Positions 16,642 to 24,378 of a DNA stretch of 42,802 nucleotides are shown here, piece after piece (positions within the stretch are counted from its first letter, which is position 1; each line of letters begins with the position of its first letter). Under the pieces are notes generated by a model, which was not told the DNA's origin, made no database searches, and saw only the letters and a list, made by a program, of their open reading frames with translations. Source of the stretch: Sulfurimonadaceae bacterium (GTDB lineage Bacteria; Campylobacterota; Campylobacteria; Campylobacterales; Sulfurimonadaceae); contig JADGDM010000019.1 of the NCBI GenBank assembly GCA_016744905.1, positions 1 through 42,802 of the forward strand. Direction: 5' to 3'. The position numbers were made by a program, and so were the translations under genes.

Positions 16642-17369
16642 TGTTTAGAGAAACCAATACCCGCTCCATCATTAAAGGTGTCTCTTGGCGCGTTGTTGCG
16701 ACCAGTACCACGATTGCTATTGTCTATTTTTTCTTTGATAGACTGGATCTGGCTATTGCGGCGGGGATGATTGAAACTGTGCTAAAAGTAGGTTTGTATT
16801 GGGCGCATGAGCGCGCTTGGTTTAAGGTCAACTGGGGTCGTAAAAAGATTGAACCTTTTAACCTCTGGTTTACGGGTTTGCCTCTGAGTGGAAAAACCAC
16901 GATAGCGGACTTGGTTTATACAGATCTTGCAAAACTTCAAATTCCCCTTGAGCGCATTGACAGTAAAGACATGCGTGAATTGGTACCAAACATTGGATTT
17001 ACACGTGAAGATAGAAACCGTCATATGAAACGTATTGCGCATCTTATTAAAACCCTTCAAAATAACTCTATTTCAACGGTGGCCTCATTTGTTTCACCGT
17101 ATCGTGAGTCCAGAAAAGCGATTCGTACTATGGTTAAAAATAATGTGGTGGTCTATGTTAAAAGTGATGTACAAACTTGTACAGAACGTGACTATAAAGG
17201 CATCTATAAAAAAGCGCTAGCCGGAGAGTTACAAAACTTTTCTGGGGTAAATGATGTGTATGAAGAGCCTGAACACGCAGAGATTATTGTTGATGTGAGA
17301 GAACTCAGCGCGCAAGAATCAGCCGATATCATCGTCAAATATATTAAAAAGAAGTACATAAAAATATGA
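16641..17369 (+). CDS. DUF2061 membrane domain fused to an APS-kinase-like domain
   Basis: This 242-residue protein has two parts. Residues 1-65 form a DUF2061-type domain with two membrane segments (SWRVVATSTTIAIVYFFF and IAAGMIETVLKVGLYWAHER). Residues 72-242 form an adenylylsulfate-kinase-like P-loop domain with Walker A GLPLSGKTT (79-87), GFTREDRNRHMKR, the APS-kinase stretch FVSPYRESR and NFSGVNDVYEEPEHAEI. The canonical DGDN motif is altered to DSKD (107-110). Its start abuts cysN and its end overlaps the canonical cysC by four bases. It may be a membrane-located or regulatory APS kinase; activity is uncertain. Confidence 0.8.
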   Translation: MFRETNTRSIIKGVSWRVVATSTTIAIVYFFFDRLDLAIAAGMIETVLKVGLYWAHERAWFKVNWGRKKIEPFNLWFTGLPLSGKTTIADLVYTDLAKLQIPLERIDSKDMRELVPNIGFTREDRNRHMKRIAHLIKTLQNNSISTVASFVSPYRESRKAIRTMVKNNVVVYVKSDVQTCTERDYKGIYKKALAGELQNFSGVNDVYEEPEHAEIIVDVRELSAQESADIIVKYIKKKYIKI

Positions 17370-17974
17370 GTGAAGTAGATAATAATTTAACATGGCATGC
17401 ACACCATGTCACTAAGCATGCACGAAAAAAGTTTCATAAACAATACCCAGCCATCATCTGGCTCACAGGTCTCAGTGGCAGTGGAAAGTCAAGTATCGCC
17501 AATGCTTTAGATGTGCTTCTTTTTGAAGCGAATCACAATACTTTTTTACTTGATGGGGACAATGTCCGCCAAGGTCTGAACAAGGATTTGGGTTTTAGTG
17601 ATGCAGATCGAGTAGAAAATATTCGCCGTATCGGTGAGGTTTCAAAACTTTTTTGTGACTCTGGTGCTCTGGTGATTACCGCATTTATCTCACCTTTTAT
17701 AGAAGATAGAGCGTTGGTACGCGCGCTTGTTGAAAAAGATGAATTTGTAGAGGTGTTTGTAGACACCTCTCTTGAAGTGTGTGAAAACCGTGACCCTAAG
17801 GGTCTGTATAAAAAAGCAAGGTCAGGCGAGATTCCTAACTTTAGTGGAATCAGCTCACCTTATGAAGCACCAAAGAATGCTGAGATAGTGGTAAAAACAG
17901 AGAATAAAACTGAACAAGAGTGCGCGCAAGAAATTGTAGACTATTTAAGAAAAGAAGGATATTTAGATGCTTAA
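17366..17974 (+). CDS. cysC: Adenylylsulfate kinase CysC
   Basis: CysC phosphorylates APS to PAPS, the universal sulfonate donor. The 202-residue protein is a complete APS kinase: Walker A GLSGSGKSS (35-43), DGDNVRQGLNKDLGFS (from 63), ENIRRIGEV, FISPF and NFSGISSPYEAP. All expected motifs are intact, in contrast to the fusion protein just upstream. It overlaps its neighbours on both sides, so the five-gene operon is tightly coupled. Confidence 0.95.
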   Translation: MSEVDNNLTWHAHHVTKHARKKFHKQYPAIIWLTGLSGSGKSSIANALDVLLFEANHNTFLLDGDNVRQGLNKDLGFSDADRVENIRRIGEVSKLFCDSGALVITAFISPFIEDRALVRALVEKDEFVEVFVDTSLEVCENRDPKGLYKKARSGEIPNFSGISSPYEAPKNAEIVVKTENKTEQECAQEIVDYLRKEGYLDA

Positions 17975-18722
17975 TAAAATTGATTTAGAAAAAATTGTAC
18001 TCATTGCCCAAGATGCAGGTGACGCTATTATGGAGATCTACGCAAGAGACTTTAAAGTAGAGTACAAAGATGATAAATCACCACTAACCGAAGCTGATCT
18101 GAAATCAAATGAGATCATCTGTAATGCACTTTTAGAGCTGTATCCAAATATCCCAATCCTCTCTGAGGAAAATAAGGCACAAGATTATAGTGAGCGTAAA
18201 GATTGGGAGTATTTTTGGTGTATCGATCCGATTGATGGAACAAAAGAGTTTGTAAAGAAAAATGGTGAATTTACAGTAAATATCGCACTCATTCATAATG
18301 ATACACCAGTTCTTGGAGTTGTTTACGCACCCGTACTAGAAGAGATGTACAAGGCTAAAAAAGGTGAGGGCGCTTTTAAAAACAATCAAAAACTTCCCCT
18401 CATCATCAATGAAAATCCCAAAGAGAAACTCTGTGTCGTCGCTTCAAAATCTCACCTCTCAGACGAGACCCAAACTTTCATCGACGCACTTGACACCAAA
18501 GTAGTAGAACAAGCCTCAAAAGGAAGCTCACTTAAACTGGTCATGGTAGCAGAGGGCATCGCAGACATCTACCCACGCCTCGCCCCAACCATGGAGTGGG
18601 ACACCGCCGCAGCCCACGCCGTAGTCCTAGAATCTGGAAAAAATGTAGTCCAATTTGAGAGCCGTGAACCAGTGGTTTACAACAAAGAAAACCTATTAAA
18701 TCCTTGGTTTATTGTTCGATAG
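17967..18722 (+). CDS. cysQ: 3'(2'),5'-bisphosphate nucleotidase CysQ
   Basis: CysQ hydrolyses PAP, the product left after PAPS gives up its sulfonate, to AMP. The 251-residue inositol-monophosphatase-fold protein shows the metal sites LSEENKAQ and DPIDGTKEF (about 86-94) and the late EWDTAAAHAVV. It overlaps cysC by eight bases and precedes the sulfotransferase, as expected for PAP removal. The 3' part (about 18420-18660) uses far more C-ending codons than the 5' part or neighbouring genes, which could reflect recombination. Confidence 0.93.
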   Translation: MLNKIDLEKIVLIAQDAGDAIMEIYARDFKVEYKDDKSPLTEADLKSNEIICNALLELYPNIPILSEENKAQDYSERKDWEYFWCIDPIDGTKEFVKKNGEFTVNIALIHNDTPVLGVVYAPVLEEMYKAKKGEGAFKNNQKLPLIINENPKEKLCVVASKSHLSDETQTFIDALDTKVVEQASKGSSLKLVMVAEGIADIYPRLAPTMEWDTAAAHAVVLESGKNVVQFESREPVVYNKENLLNPWFIVR

Positions 18723-18756
18723 ATTAGGGTTAATATTTATCACACCCCACTTTCAC

Positions 18757-18783
18757 TATAATTGCATTAATAATTAATGTAAT
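18757..18783 (+). promoter_or_regulatory. Promoter and palindromic possible operator before the sulfotransferase
   Basis: TATAAT at 18757-18762 is followed at once by a 23-base near-perfect palindrome, ATTGCATTAAT-A-ATTAATGTAAT (18761-18783, one mismatch per arm). It would cover the transcription start and lie just before the AGGATCACA ribosome site. It could be an operator or a hairpin in the leader. Confidence 0.45.
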
Positions 18784-18796
18784 ATATAGGATCACA

Positions 18797-19618
18797 ATGA
18801 GTAAAAATCTAACTTTTCATGTCGGCTTGGGTAAAACTGGGAGTTCGTATCTCCAACAGGCTTTTTTTCCAAAACTTAAAGGGCTTACTTATGTACATAC
18901 CAGACGATTTAATAAGTTTGAAGAAGATTTAGACAGCGCGCCAGATGGTGACTATTTTCTCTCTCGTGAGTTTGATCAACAGTTAGAGTCTGAGTCGATT
19001 CGTATTTCAGACTATGATAAAGACGCAAAAATTATTGTGGTTTTTCGTCCTCAAGCCCCTTGGATTGGTTCTCAGTATAAACGTTTTACTAAAAATGGAA
19101 TGCATGAGACCTTTGATGAGTTTATTGATATGGAAAATGATAAGGGACTTTGGAAGCAGAGTGAACTTTACTGGATGGATAAAATTGCGATTATCGAAAA
19201 GTACTTTACACACAAACCTCTGGTTCTTTTTCAAGAAGATTTAAAAGATGATCCTTATAAATTTTTTGATGATATCGCCAACTATGTGGGTGCGACTTAC
19301 GAGCGCGCTGATATTTCTATGAACTCTATTCACAAGGCGCGCACGGACAAACAACTAAAGATGATGCGCAAACATGGAACGGGTCTGTTTAAGAAAAACC
19401 AAGTGCTGAGTAAAAACTATCTTATCAACCGTCTACAATCACGCTGGCGTCAACTTAAAACCTATGCAGTGATCTACTCTTCAGTATTTTTTAGTGACAG
19501 CTATTTTGATGATATTGAATTGGTGCCAAAAGAGTCTCTAAAAAAAGTAGCCGCACATTACGCTGATGATTTTGCCGCCGTGAAAGCTTACGCCCTAGAA
19601 AACAACCCTACATACTAA
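18797..19618 (+). CDS. PAPS-dependent sulfotransferase-like protein
   Basis: This 273-residue protein is of the P-loop sulfotransferase fold. The 5'-phosphosulfate loop is seen as HVGLGKTGSSYLQ (residues 8-20) and the 3'-phosphate-binding region as IVVFRPQAPWIGSQYKRF (about 79-96). No signal peptide or membrane helix is visible, so it would act in the cytoplasm on a nucleotide- or lipid-linked sugar. The gene lies directly after the PAPS-forming operon and CysQ and before a glycan locus, so a surface polysaccharide or LPS sugar is the likely acceptor. It has its own promoter region. Confidence 0.82.
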   Translation: MSKNLTFHVGLGKTGSSYLQQAFFPKLKGLTYVHTRRFNKFEEDLDSAPDGDYFLSREFDQQLESESIRISDYDKDAKIIVVFRPQAPWIGSQYKRFTKNGMHETFDEFIDMENDKGLWKQSELYWMDKIAIIEKYFTHKPLVLFQEDLKDDPYKFFDDIANYVGATYERADISMNSIHKARTDKQLKMMRKHGTGLFKKNQVLSKNYLINRLQSRWRQLKTYAVIYSSVFFSDSYFDDIELVPKESLKKVAAHYADDFAAVKAYALENNPTY

Positions 19619-19634
19619 AAAAGAGGAGATAAAA

Positions 19635-19940
19635 ATGATAAAGCTGAATCGTGAAAATATACTCAATTATCTAAAAGAGCATAAAGAAGAGTTTTCTAAA
19701 AATCAGCATATCTCCACACTGGGTCTTTATGGCAGTTACTCTCGTGAAGAAGCGAATAAAAGTAGTGATATTGATATTTTTTATGAGGTTGATAGCGAGT
19801 TTAATATGGGACTCTTTGAGTTTAATGCTTTTGTTAAAAAGATAGAAGATGATTTAAAAGCTAAAATTGATTTTGTGAATTTAAAAGTGATGAACCCTAT
19901 TATTAAACATTACGCAAAAAAAGATTTTATCTATGTATAG
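19635..19940 (+). CDS. MNT-domain nucleotidyltransferase antitoxin
   Basis: This 101-residue minimal nucleotidyltransferase has the diagnostic G33-S34-x10-D45-x-D47 motif (GSYSREEANKSSDID). In HEPN/MNT pairs of this type the MNT protein neutralises the partner, in characterised cases by adding AMP groups to a tyrosine near the HEPN active site. A strong GAGGAG ribosome site precedes the ATG, and the stop overlaps the HEPN gene by eight bases. The module sits within the sulfotransferase/sugar-enzyme run without breaking its orientation. Confidence 0.88.
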   Translation: MIKLNRENILNYLKEHKEEFSKNQHISTLGLYGSYSREEANKSSDIDIFYEVDSEFNMGLFEFNAFVKKIEDDLKAKIDFVNLKVMNPIIKHYAKKDFIYV

Positions 19941-20370
19941 TGAAAAAAATCTTATTCATATATTTACTATTTTAGAGTGTATCGAGAAGATTTGGATTTA
20001 TACAGAAAAATTTGAGAGTGCTTCAGAGTTCGTTTGGGCGGAAAAACAACTACCCCTAAATGCCGTAGTAAATCTTTTTATCGCAATAGGTGAAGAGGTT
20101 AAAAAAATTGACAGTGCATTAAAAGAAGATATTAAAAGTGAGCTCTCTTTTAAAAATGTAGCAGGTATCAGAGATAAGTTGGCACATGATTATCGTGGAG
20201 TTGATGAAAATATATTATGGAATACGATTAAAAATGAACTGCCAAAATTAAAAGAGTCAGTGATAGAGATGTTTGTCCTGCTAAGACCCGATACAGAACT
20301 TTTAGAAGAGTTTCTAAATACACCACATTATGAAGAGATACAGTATCTCAAAAATTTAAAACAGAACTAG
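19933..20370 (+). CDS. HEPN-domain (DUF86-type) toxin
   Basis: This 145-residue all-helical protein is the partner of the MNT protein. The RNase motif R-x4-H-x-Y is visible at Arg80, His85 and Tyr87 (RDKLAHDY), which marks the HEPN ribonuclease toxins; the tyrosine is the one AMPylated in studied pairs. It is coupled to the antitoxin by an eight-base overlap and followed after eight bases by the ABM gene. Confidence 0.87.
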   Translation: MYSEKNLIHIFTILECIEKIWIYTEKFESASEFVWAEKQLPLNAVVNLFIAIGEEVKKIDSALKEDIKSELSFKNVAGIRDKLAHDYRGVDENILWNTIKNELPKLKESVIEMFVLLRPDTELLEEFLNTPHYEEIQYLKNLKQN

Positions 20371-20378
20371 GAAAAACT

Positions 20379-20666
20379 ATGAGCACAATTACAAAACAGG
20401 TCGTATTTATTGCTAAAGATGAGACAATAGAAGAGTTAAAAGCACTTTTAAAAATGATGGTAACTCCTTCAAAGGCCGAAGATGGTTGTCTTTTTTATGA
20501 GATCAGCCAGTTAAAAGAGAAACGCAATGAGTTTTTGGTTGTAGAATCGTGGAGAGATGAGAAGGCATTGGATGGTCATAAAGCGTCGGCGCACTACGCT
20601 GAGTATAAGTCTAAGTTCGAACCGTATTGTGCAAGTAAATACTCTAACGAATTAGAAGTGCTCTAG
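20379..20666 (+). CDS. ABM-domain protein (LsrG/YgiN-like)
   Basis: This 95-residue protein is of the antibiotic-biosynthesis-monooxygenase (ABM) ferredoxin-like fold: KAEDGCLFYEISQ, FLVVESWRDEKALDGHKAS and HYAEYKSKFEPY follow the usual order. The fold includes quinol monooxygenases such as YgiN and the phospho-AI-2 isomerase LsrG. Its place directly before a class II aldolase and an LsrK-like kinase makes an LsrG-like isomerase role worth testing, but sequence alone does not decide between these. Confidence 0.78.
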   Translation: MSTITKQVVFIAKDETIEELKALLKMMVTPSKAEDGCLFYEISQLKEKRNEFLVVESWRDEKALDGHKASAHYAEYKSKFEPYCASKYSNELEVL

Positions 20667-20667
20667 T

Positions 20668-21852
20668 TTGAAAAATCTATATACTAAAGAAGCGGCGCAA
20701 AAATGTAAAAGTGACTTAGACTTTCGAGTCTATACGTCTAATCTTTTAGGTCAATCAGACTCATTGGTTCTTCATGGTGGTGGAAATACCTCAGTGAAAA
20801 CGACCATCGATGGTGAAGAAATTTTACTGGTTAAAGGAAGTGGTTGGGACTTGGTCTCTATTAAAGCCGAGGGTTTTGCTCCTGTTAAAATGAGCACACT
20901 TTTAGAGATGGCAGCACTTAAAGAGTTAAGTGACACGGACATGGTCAGTGGTCAAAAAGCGGCGATGATTGATAAAACTGCACCAAATCCTTCTGTTGAA
21001 GCTATCTTACATGCCTTGATCCCTTTTAAAGTAGTAGATCATACACACGCTGACGCGGTGGTGACTATCTCTAACTCTACAAATGGACAAACACTGATTG
21101 AAGAGTTGTATAAAGACTTTTTAATTGTGCCTTATGTGATGCCGGGATTTATTTTAGCGCATACGATTTATCAGATGACAAGAGATTTTGATTGGTCAAG
21201 TTGTAAGGGGATAGTGTTGCATAATCATGGGATATTTACCTTTGATGATGACGCTAAAATCTCTTACGATAAGATGATCGACGCCGTAACCATGGCAGAA
21301 GAGTTTTTAATGAAAAATGCGCCTTTAAAAATTAATAAAAATAACCCTAGAATTGACTTGGATACTGAGTTGCTTCAAACACTACTTAACAAAGAAAAAG
21401 GGATGGAAGTAAGCCTGCATATCAATACCTCTTTACTAGCGCGCTGTTATGCAACAAAAGAGGATCTCTCTACTTTTGCAACACGTGGTGTTTTAACTCC
21501 TGAGCATATTTTACGGACTAAAAGAGTGCCACTTATTTTAGAGACACAAGATATCGCTCCTGCTTTAAAAAAGTATATTAAAAATTATAAAGCCTATTTT
21601 GAGCGTTACGCCAAAGAGGAAATGATGCTGAATCCTGCGCCAAATTATGTGGTGATTAAAGACTTTGGAATCATTACTATTGGAAAGAGTGAAAAAGAGG
21701 CTCTAGTTATCAATGATGTGGTTGAACACACCATGATGGCAGTTCTACGCGCTGACGCGCTGGGTGGTTACAAAAGTATCTCTGAAGCAGACAGTTTTGA
21801 GATGGAGTACTGGGAATTAGAACAGAACAAGCTTAAAGCGATAAAAGTCTAA
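20668..21852 (+). CDS. Class II aldolase/adducin-family protein
   Basis: This 394-residue protein of the zinc-dependent class II aldolase group starts at TTG 20668. The motifs LHGGGNTSVK near the front, HTHADAV (two metal histidines) and LHNHGIFTF (third) are those of RhaD/FucA-type enzymes and of the N-terminal half of the large aldolase/dehydrogenase fusions. The fused short-chain dehydrogenase half is absent. It is followed without gap by the FGGY kinase, the usual kinase-then-aldolase pairing of sugar breakdown. The substrate is unknown. Confidence 0.85.
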   Translation: MKNLYTKEAAQKCKSDLDFRVYTSNLLGQSDSLVLHGGGNTSVKTTIDGEEILLVKGSGWDLVSIKAEGFAPVKMSTLLEMAALKELSDTDMVSGQKAAMIDKTAPNPSVEAILHALIPFKVVDHTHADAVVTISNSTNGQTLIEELYKDFLIVPYVMPGFILAHTIYQMTRDFDWSSCKGIVLHNHGIFTFDDDAKISYDKMIDAVTMAEEFLMKNAPLKINKNNPRIDLDTELLQTLLNKEKGMEVSLHINTSLLARCYATKEDLSTFATRGVLTPEHILRTKRVPLILETQDIAPALKKYIKNYKAYFERYAKEEMMLNPAPNYVVIKDFGIITIGKSEKEALVINDVVEHTMMAVLRADALGGYKSISEADSFEMEYWELEQNKLKAIKV

Positions 21853-23414
21853 TGTCTTCTCTCTTAGCCATTGATGCAGGAACTGGAAGTGTACGCGCAG
21901 TAATTTTTGATCTTGAGGGCAATCAACTGGGTGTGGCTCAATCAGAATGGACACACTTAGAAGAAGCAGATTTTCCTAACAGCATGCGCTTTGATTATGA
22001 GAAAAATTGGGCATTGACCTGTGAAGTGATTCAAGGTGCTCTTCGTGACGCGCAGGTAGAGGCTGAGGATATCTTAGCATTGAGTGCGACAAGCATGCGC
22101 GAAGGCATTGTACTTTATGACGCACAAGGTAATGAACTTTGGGGCGTGGCAAATGTAGATGCACGCGCAGACAAAGAAGTGAAGGCACTTAAAGAGAACT
22201 TCAAAGGTATAGAAGAGGAGTTTTATAAACTTTCTGGTCAAACCTTTGCACTTGGCGCGCTACCACGAATACTATGGCTTAAAAATAATCATCCTAAAAC
22301 GTATGAAAAAGTAGCCTCTATCTCGATGATCGGGGATTGGATTTTAGCAAAACTCTCTGGCGTTATTGCGAGTGATCCTAGTAATGGGGGAACAACAGGT
22401 GTCTTCTCTTTAAAAGATCGTGACTGGCGCGCTGATATGGCTGAACAAGTAGGCATTAAGTCTGATATCTTTCCACCTATCTTAGAAACTGGTACCGTCA
22501 TGGGCACAGTCAGTGAAGTCGGTGCGCGTCAAAGTGGACTCTCCACTAAAACTAAAGTGGTCATGGGTGGCGGCGATGTGCAACTCGGAAGTGCTGGTCT
22601 AGGTGTGGTTGATGAAGGTCAAGTGGCCGTTCTTGGTGGCTCATTTTGGCAACAAGTGGTCAATATAAAAGCTGATGTGGCACCACCATCAAATATGGAT
22701 ATACGTGTGAATCCTCACGTCGTAGAAGGTCTCTCTCAAGCTGAGGGGATTACCTTTTTTAGTGGTTTGGTGATGCGCTGGTTTAGAGATGCTTTCTGTG
22801 ACTTAGAAAAATTAGAAGCGGAAACAAGAGGGGTAGATGTTTACTCTATTCTTGAAGAGAAAGCGTCTAAGATTCCTGTGGGTTCTTACGGAATTCTCCC
22901 TATCTTTTCTGATTCGATGAAGTATGGACATTGGATGCATGCCAGTCCCAGTTTTATTAATCTTTCCCTCGACAGTGAAAAATCAAATAAGGCCTCAATG
23001 TTTCGCTCTTTGCAAGAAAATGCCTGTATTGTCTCTCAAATAAATCTTGAAAAAATAGAGCAGTTTACCAACATCAAAGTTAACGAAATTGTTTTTGCAG
23101 GTGGGGCAAGTAAAGGTGCACTCTGGTCGCAGATTCTAGCAGATGTGACAGCTTGTACGATCAAAATTCCTCGTGTAACTGAAGCAACAGCACTTGGTGC
23201 AGCGATGGCTGCGGGTGTTGGTGCGGGTGTGTATGATTCACTTAGCAGTGCGGCTAAAAGTTTAGTTGTGTGGGATAAAACCTATGTTCCAAACCTAGAA
23301 AACAGTAAAAAATATGCTGAGATAAAAACCAAATGGCAGGCTGTTTATGAAGAACAACTCTCATTAGTTGAAAAAAATTTAACCACCTCAATGTGGAAAG
23401 CACCTGGTCTTTAA
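21852..23414 (+). CDS. LsrK-like FGGY-family carbohydrate kinase
   Basis: This 520-residue kinase of the FGGY family closely resembles the autoinducer-2 kinase LsrK as I recall it: DAGTGSVRAVIFDLEGNQ at the N-terminus, SMREGIVLY, GGGDVQLG, NPHVVEG, RWFRDAFC, FAGGASKG and the ending LTTSMWKAPGL. LsrK phosphorylates 4,5-dihydroxy-2,3-pentanedione. Here it comes without the Lsr transporter or LsrR, but with an ABM protein and a class II aldolase. Activity on AI-2 or on a related deoxy-pentose is inference. Confidence 0.85.
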   Translation: MSSLLAIDAGTGSVRAVIFDLEGNQLGVAQSEWTHLEEADFPNSMRFDYEKNWALTCEVIQGALRDAQVEAEDILALSATSMREGIVLYDAQGNELWGVANVDARADKEVKALKENFKGIEEEFYKLSGQTFALGALPRILWLKNNHPKTYEKVASISMIGDWILAKLSGVIASDPSNGGTTGVFSLKDRDWRADMAEQVGIKSDIFPPILETGTVMGTVSEVGARQSGLSTKTKVVMGGGDVQLGSAGLGVVDEGQVAVLGGSFWQQVVNIKADVAPPSNMDIRVNPHVVEGLSQAEGITFFSGLVMRWFRDAFCDLEKLEAETRGVDVYSILEEKASKIPVGSYGILPIFSDSMKYGHWMHASPSFINLSLDSEKSNKASMFRSLQENACIVSQINLEKIEQFTNIKVNEIVFAGGASKGALWSQILADVTACTIKIPRVTEATALGAAMAAGVGAGVYDSLSSAAKSLVVWDKTYVPNLENSKKYAEIKTKWQAVYEEQLSLVEKNLTTSMWKAPGL

Positions 23415-23415
23415 T

Positions 23416-24378
23416 ATGAATATACTGGTAGTGCGTAATGATAAATTGGGTGATTTTATCACGGCGCTGCCTTCTATTTATGTATTAAAACAACATAAAC
23501 CACAAGCTAAAATTACAGTTTTAGTGGCAGGTCTAAACAGCGCATTAGCGCAGGCGTGTCCCTTTATAGACGAGGTGATTGTTGATACTTTTGACAGTGC
23601 GCTGGAACTTTCACGTGCGCTTAAAAAACATCAATTTGATCTCTCATTTACACTTTTTTCCAATACAAAAGTTGCCTTAGCCCAGTTTTTAGCGCGCATT
23701 CCACAGCGTGTAGCCCCGGCGACTAAAATAGCGCAAGTCTTTTATAACAGACGTGTGCCACAAAGGCGTTCTCAGGTAAAGATGTCAGAGTATGAATATA
23801 ACCTTGAATTGATACAAAGTTACTTTGCTGATATTGATCTGAATTTTCCTTCACCTCTATGTGAGATGAAAGATAAAAAAATAGTTTTTGAGACATTTGT
23901 AGCGCGCTATGGTGTTGAGAAAGATATTGTCGCTTTTCATCCTGGTTTTGGAGGCTCTTCTGATGCCAATTGGACTTTAGAAGAGTATGTGGAGTTGGCC
24001 AAAATTATCTTAGAAAAGAAAGTCTATCAAGTGGTTTTTACTTTTGGGCCGGATGAAGAAGCGTTGATGAAAAAAGCACAAGCCCTATTGCCAGAACAAA
24101 ATGTTGTTTTTTATCTCTCAAATGAGGGAATGATTACATTTATCTCACTTCTGTCTAATTTTAAACTTTTTGTCTCAACATCAACGGGAACCTATCATCT
24201 AGCAGCTTTGGTGGCAACACCCACCATGACATTTTTTGGTGACTCTCTTTTTGCTTCGGTGAAAAGATGGAAGGCGATTAGTGACGAGACAATACAAGAT
24301 CCTTATATGATCCCAAAAGAGAGTGATCAGCGCGCTAGGATGTTCGAGCGCGTCCAAACAAAACTAAAAGATATTTAA
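23416..24378 (+). CDS. GT9-family glycosyltransferase (heptosyltransferase-like)
   Basis: This 320-residue GT-B enzyme belongs to the heptosyltransferase family: NILVVRNDKLGDFITALPS at the N-terminus, HPGFGGSSDANW and VSTSTGTYHLAALV for the nucleotide-sugar site. It lacks the C-terminal cysteine cluster seen in the WaaF-like protein and in the other GT9 protein of this window. It begins right after the FGGY kinase and its stop overlaps the next start (TAATG). The acceptor is probably LPS core, but which heptose it adds is unknown. Confidence 0.83.
   Translation: MNILVVRNDKLGDFITALPSIYVLKQHKPQAKITVLVAGLNSALAQACPFIDEVIVDTFDSALELSRALKKHQFDLSFTLFSNTKVALAQFLARIPQRVAPATKIAQVFYNRRVPQRRSQVKMSEYEYNLELIQSYFADIDLNFPSPLCEMKDKKIVFETFVARYGVEKDIVAFHPGFGGSSDANWTLEEYVELAKIILEKKVYQVVFTFGPDEEALMKKAQALLPEQNVVFYLSNEGMITFISLLSNFKLFVSTSTGTYHLAALVATPTMTFFGDSLFASVKRWKAISDETIQDPYMIPKESDQRARMFERVQTKLKDI

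Noticed and set aside
19933-20370. A Cas or CRISPR-associated HEPN nuclease
   Set aside because: The small size, single Rx4HxY motif and adjoining MNT gene identify a HEPN/MNT toxin-antitoxin pair, and no array or cas gene is present.
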